Shown here: piece by piece, positions 12,818 through 16,416 of the stretch
How the letters are laid out: each line of letters starts with the position of its first letter
Numbering within the stretch: the first letter of the stretch is position 1
Assembly (NCBI GenBank): GCA_964652155.1
Contig: CAZZBK010000131.1
Span: 1-16,416 of the forward strand
DNA: 16,416 nucleotides
Source of the DNA: CAZZBK01 sp964652155
GTDB taxonomy: Bacteria; Planctomycetota; Planctomycetia; Pirellulales; PNKZ01
Reading direction: 5' to 3'
Translations under genes and position numbers: made by a program
Notes under the pieces: model-generated
Databases searched by the model: none
Told to the model about the DNA's origin: nothing
What the model saw: the letters and a program-made list of their open reading frames with translations, nothing else

Positions 12818-15800
12818 TTACCGCAATGGGCTGGCGATTGGAACGCGGAATTGCCGCTCGATCCGGCTCGTGTTCCCTTGGCGGTCGTTGACTGAAACGG
12901 TCAGCTTGCCGCCAGCCGCGATGCTGAGCGGCTTGAGGAGCTTCCATTCCCAAATGCCTGGGCGGGCTTCGTGGAATTGGGAGGCGATGTTCTCGCCGGA
13001 CTTGAAATCGCCGATCGCGAAATCGGCCCTGACGGTGAAGCTCGCGGGATCGAGGCCCGTGTCGTAATCGGTCATCCCGATGCGCAGGATGTCGATGGGG
13101 TCCGAGACGTACTCGCTCGGCGACTGGAGCGTGAGGACAGGCCGATTGTCGTCGAGCATCCAGCCTCGGCCGCGGCGCTGCGGTTGGGTTGCGTCGTAGT
13201 CGAGGTCAATCGGACAGCCGAGATCGATCCAACGGGCGAGTGTCCGGCGGTCTTCGTCGGAGAGAGGCTTTACTGTGCCCGCAGCGATGGCGTCCGGCGG
13301 CGGCATCTGACTGCCGACAAAGTCGATATCGGAAATCGGAGCAGACCGCTTCGGATCGAGCGACTTGCCTTGATGGACCAGGTCCCCCGCGCCCGGTTCC
13401 GATTCCGACGGGTGGTCGTCGTTCGCAAAGCCATCGAGCCGGCGGCCAAAGACCTTCCACATCAGCAGGCTGCGGCGCGATTGCAACTTGCGTACATAAC
13501 GCGAGGCTTGCGGATAACCCCAACTGTCGTAACCCACCGGCTTGTGGCCAAACTTGCCACGGTTGTCTTCGGCCAAACGGACATAAGTACCAGGGAGCTT
13601 GCCGAGTTGTTCGACCTGCACGAGATCGCCGTCGGCGTCGAGGTTCAGCTTGGCACTGGGGAGCTTGTCGTGCTTTTCCGTGTGGCAGGCAACGCAGCTC
13701 CGCTGGAAGATCGGGGCGATGTCGCGATGGTATTCGACGTTGACAACCGCGGTGGATGCGATGCGCAGCGATGTCGAGTTCGTGGAGTCCCATTGCGGCA
13801 GAGCCTCACGCTCACGCTTCGATTGGCTATCGGAGGCCGTGGCCGTCAGCAGGGGCGTGGTGTTGACAAGATCCCACACCTGGTAATCGGGCCGGGCGGC
13901 GGCGGTGAGCGCGAACTCAGTCGGCTGTTGGCTGTGGGCGTGGCAACCGCCGCAGTCGTGGCGAATTTCGCCGGGACGCAGTTGGTGCCACGTTTGCGAG
14001 ACATTCAACACCAACCCGGCCTTGTCGAGCGTCTGAAACGTGAAGGCGGTATCGGCCGGGATCTTGGCCAGAAAGCTCGTGTCGGGATTCCCATCGGGAT
14101 CGAGCGGCTCCTTGCCAGCGGCGAACTTGCGGACGGGAATCTCGCCCAGGATACGGAGCCGCTCGTTGGCGTGGCTGTGGAACTTTCGACCGGTGAAGGC
14201 ACCCCGCTGGCGATCGGTGGTGGGCTCCATCGCCAGAATGCGAAGGGCGTGGATGTCGGCGTTGTCGTACAGGCCCACGTCCCCCCCTTGGTTGTGAAAC
14301 GAATTCGGAGTGCCGTTGCCGTGGCTCGTCAGACGATCAAGTCCTTTCCAGGGATCGTTGCCGCCAGCATAGGTTGCGGTGACCGAGCCTTCAGGCACGC
14401 GACCGTTGGGATAGCTTTCGCGCTTGTAGAGACTCGACGTGCCGACAAGTCCAAACGGCGTGCCGGCGCTGAGGTGCGGCGAGAGACTGCCGTCGTTGGC
14501 CAGCGGCGCGCGGTGGTCGGGCTCGTCCTGACCGTAAATCCGCCGGTAGGGGACAACCGCCCGCGGCCAGCTTTCGTTGTAGTTCGGATCGTTCTTGATG
14601 AGCAGCATGTCGCTCGGCTGCTCTACCGGCTGGCCCCCTTTGATCAGATAGATGCCGCCGTCGATCTGCGGTAGATAAGTGTATTGATGGTTGACGGGGC
14701 CGGTCGAATAAATCGTCAGTAGGTGGTTGTCTGGGGCACCGCTCGGGTGCGTGAACTTGCCAACGGCGGGCGAACTTTTATCGCCCAGGATGCTGCGGTC
14801 GGCTGGTCCTTCGCCGTTGAGCGCGAAGGGCGTGAACGAGATCGAACCGGTCGGCATGAACGGCATGCGGTAGAACTTGCCTTTGCCGTTGTCATGCCGG
14901 CCAAACCGCCACGGAACGTTCCGCGGATCGCGCGGATCAGCAGGGCCAAATTGGGCGTAACCGGCCGGTGGCGAGGGTGGCAGGCGAATGAACGCCCCAA
15001 AGCCGCTGTTGTTCTGGTTGTAGTATTCCTCGACGATCAAGTTGCCGTCAGAAAGCTGCGTCTGAAAATGGAAACCGTTGGCCGCCCCACCCGGATCGAA
15101 CGCGCTCACCAGCGGAGCCCAGTTCGTACCGTCCGGGTTGATCGTCCAGATGCCCCAGGAAATGCTGCTGCGAATGCCTTGCGACTCCAGCGTGCAGAAC
15201 ATGATCCGCCCGTCACGCAGCACGACCGGGTGCAGCGCCCCGGCCAAATTCATGTGGCCAATCTTCTCGATGTTCGTGCCGTCGTCGTTCATCACGAACA
15301 ATTGCAGGCAGATCGCCGGGTAGCCTCGGGCCGGTTTGACGCCGTCGCGGTTGCTCGTGAACACCAGCTTGCCGCCGGGGAGCGGGCAGGGCCCCATGTT
15401 GAACACGCCATAGTGGTAATGGGTCTTGCCCGGCTCCGGTTTGCGAAAATCGCTCGACCAATCGGCGGCACCAGTGTTGGGCGTAAACGCTTGCGTGGTG
15501 AGCTTGACGAGCTTCCGCGTGGGAAGGTGCAGCTTAAATAGATCGGCCCCCGCGCTGGGCGGATCCCACTGGCTGCGTTGCCGCAGATCGTACAGATGCG
15601 AGTAGAAGACCCACTCGCCATCGAAGCTCATCATCGGATCCGTGATCGAGCCGTCCCCGCCCGCCACCAACAGTTCCTCACGGCCATCCGGATGGAGCAG
15701 CATCAGGTCGGCGCCACCCTCGATCGTCACCGGTTGCGAGAAGTCGGTATAGAATCGCTTATGAGTCGTGTCACCCGCCCGCTTGGCTCGGACGTACACG

Positions 15801-15958
15801 ATGTCGTAGTCGTATTGGACCGTCTTGTCGGTGCTGATATGGGGGACCACGACATTGATCGGGTCGGGAAACAGCGGCTCGACCGGCGGAGCAGCCCGCA
15901 GCGAATCAACGGCAAGTAGGCTTACGACAACAACCCGAGCGATGCGGAACAAGGACAT
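12818..15958 (-). CDS. Secreted di-haem protein related to hydrazine synthase alpha subunit
   Basis: This is a 1046-residue exported protein. Residues 1-22 form a Sec signal peptide (SLFRIARVVVVSLLAVDSLRA, then APP). Residues about 70-450 carry TolB/PD40-like propeller repeats (MMSFDGEWVFYS, LPGGKLVFTSNRDG, LRDGRIMFCT, SDGNLIVEEYYN). Two c-type haem sites follow: CGGCH (C669, C672, H673) and CVACH (C755, C758, H759), the latter in DIAPIFQRSCVACH, typical of planctomycete cytochrome modules. A C-terminal Ig-like domain (about 930-1046) closes it. Propeller plus two haem motifs is the layout of the hydrazine synthase alpha subunit family. Beta and gamma subunits are not present nearby, and homologues occur in non-anammox bacteria, so hydrazine synthesis should not be assumed; a periplasmic redox role is the safe reading. 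The Shine-Dalgarno AGGAGG lies 5 bp before ATG at 15958. It is convergent with the nirD remnant, with zero spacing. Confidence 0.85.
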   Translation of the reverse strand: MSLFRIARVVVVSLLAVDSLRAAPPVEPLFPDPINVVVPHISTDKTVQYDYDIVYVRAKRAGDTTHKRFYTDFSQPVTIEGGADLMLLHPDGREELLVAGGDGSITDPMMSFDGEWVFYSHLYDLRQRSQWDPPSAGADLFKLHLPTRKLVKLTTQAFTPNTGAADWSSDFRKPEPGKTHYHYGVFNMGPCPLPGGKLVFTSNRDGVKPARGYPAICLQLFVMNDDGTNIEKIGHMNLAGALHPVVLRDGRIMFCTLESQGIRSSISWGIWTINPDGTNWAPLVSAFDPGGAANGFHFQTQLSDGNLIVEEYYNQNNSGFGAFIRLPPSPPAGYAQFGPADPRDPRNVPWRFGRHDNGKGKFYRMPFMPTGSISFTPFALNGEGPADRSILGDKSSPAVGKFTHPSGAPDNHLLTIYSTGPVNHQYTYLPQIDGGIYLIKGGQPVEQPSDMLLIKNDPNYNESWPRAVVPYRRIYGQDEPDHRAPLANDGSLSPHLSAGTPFGLVGTSSLYKRESYPNGRVPEGSVTATYAGGNDPWKGLDRLTSHGNGTPNSFHNQGGDVGLYDNADIHALRILAMEPTTDRQRGAFTGRKFHSHANERLRILGEIPVRKFAAGKEPLDPDGNPDTSFLAKIPADTAFTFQTLDKAGLVLNVSQTWHQLRPGEIRHDCGGCHAHSQQPTEFALTAAARPDYQVWDLVNTTPLLTATASDSQSKREREALPQWDSTNSTSLRIASTAVVNVEYHRDIAPIFQRSCVACHTEKHDKLPSAKLNLDADGDLVQVEQLGKLPGTYVRLAEDNRGKFGHKPVGYDSWGYPQASRYVRKLQSRRSLLMWKVFGRRLDGFANDDHPSESEPGAGDLVHQGKSLDPKRSAPISDIDFVGSQMPPPDAIAAGTVKPLSDEDRRTLARWIDLGCPIDLDYDATQPQRRGRGWMLDDNRPVLTLQSPSEYVSDPIDILRIGMTDYDTGLDPASFTVRADFAIGDFKSGENIASQFHEARPGIWEWKLLKPLSIAAGGKLTVSVNDRQGNTSRIERQFRVPIASPLR

Positions 15959-16416
15959 GGCATCCTCCTTGGCATATAGGCAGCGGCGCTAATGTCCATA
16001 GCTTGGAGCGCCGAGCGCGTGCTCGTCAACCAAATTCGTCAAACAGCGCGGGCGGCGGCGATTCGACCGCGCGGCTGCCGTGGTCGTGGCCCCACTGCTG
16101 ACGCACCCAGCCGACGCAGCACATCAGCCACCCCGCTGGGACGTTTATGGCGCGAGCAGATGACACGTCACCCCCGATGGTGCCCCCCGGCGTACGCGAC
16201 GTACCGTCGCTATCGCCGGGACCGCAATGGAGTGATGCGATGCCGGCACGTCACGTACGCATGACATTCAAAAAGAGCGGGAGACGTCAGTCTCCCGATG
16301 AGTTGGAAGCACCCCAGCGGTCGTCATGCCTGAGACGATTAGAAGCAGGTACGCACGCTTGGCGTACCCTTGTATCTTGGCTGAGGTTGTCTCGGGGTGG
16401 ATACTGGCGATATGGA
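15959..16416. other. Intergenic region with no convincing gene
   Basis: Bases 15959-16416 contain the Shine-Dalgarno and probably the promoter of the haem protein gene on -, but no clear -35/-10 boxes. An open frame on + (15992-16264) is Arg-rich, has no Shine-Dalgarno and resembles nothing; it is not called. A short inverted repeat GGTACGC/GCGTACC occurs at 16348-16368. A gene on - from outside the window may end near 16300, ahead of the hairpin there, but no coding pattern was recognised. Confidence 0.5.
16270..16297 (-). terminator. Intrinsic terminator on the minus strand
   Basis: CGGGAGAC (16278-16285) and GTCTCCCG (16290-16297) form a perfect 8-bp stem with a 4-nt loop. On - the stem is followed by GCTC and five T. 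It should end a transcript arriving from beyond the right edge of the window, insulating the haem protein gene. Confidence 0.65.

Noticed and set aside
12971..14674. Long open frame on + (567 codons) antisense to the haem protein gene
   Set aside because: It mirrors the codon structure of the clearly real minus-strand gene, shows no domain, and has no ribosome binding site.
12818..15958. Calling the gene a functional hydrazine synthase subunit (anammox marker)
   Set aside because: Beta and gamma subunits and other anammox genes are absent from the window, and alpha-like homologues occur outside anammox bacteria.
15992..16264. 90-codon open frame on + upstream of the haem protein gene
   Set aside because: Composition is Arg/Ala-rich without hydrophobic core, no ribosome binding site, no recognisable family.

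Overview
The window looks like chromosomal DNA of a GC-rich planctomycete, probably close to Pirellulales. This rests on the family mix: a hydrazine-synthase-alpha-like secreted cytochrome outside an anammox context, a small sigma-like protein carried beside recombinases, and a large serine recombinase with added C-terminal helix-turn-helix repeats. No rRNA or tRNA is present and the taxon is inferred, not proven.

Left block (1-6742, all on +): the 3' end of phosphoenolpyruvate synthase, a YjdF/DUF2238-like membrane protein, a site-2 protease with paired CBS domains, a YrbG-type Na+/Ca2+ antiporter and a P2A-type Ca2+ ATPase. The first three genes are closely spaced and look like an operon; the antiporter follows after about 97 bp and the ATPase after a 180-bp promoter-bearing gap. 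The set suggests energy or calcium stress physiology and resembles gene sets known from hypoxia and dormancy regulons in other bacteria (inference).

Middle block (about 6743-12511, all on -): an accessory island. In transcription order it holds a 5'-truncated tyrosine integrase, a spacer with helically phased short tandem repeats, a large serine recombinase, a run of stem-loops, a 58-codon gene, a sigma-like HTH protein, a tiny hydrophobic ORF that appears to change frame, and a decayed IS3-family transposase fragment. Several stem-loops between these genes have unrelated stems but share CGUCG in the loop on the transcribed strand; some are followed by T tracts and sit just before ribosome binding sites.

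Right block (about 12512-16416): the 3' part of a NirD-like Rieske protein on +, cut at its 5' end exactly where the integrase is cut, followed with no spacing by a convergent 1046-codon gene for a secreted, beta-propeller, di-haem protein related to the hydrazine synthase alpha subunit. The last 450 bp hold no convincing gene, only a terminator-like hairpin on -. The shared truncation point of integrase and nirD marks a deletion or recombination junction at the island edge.
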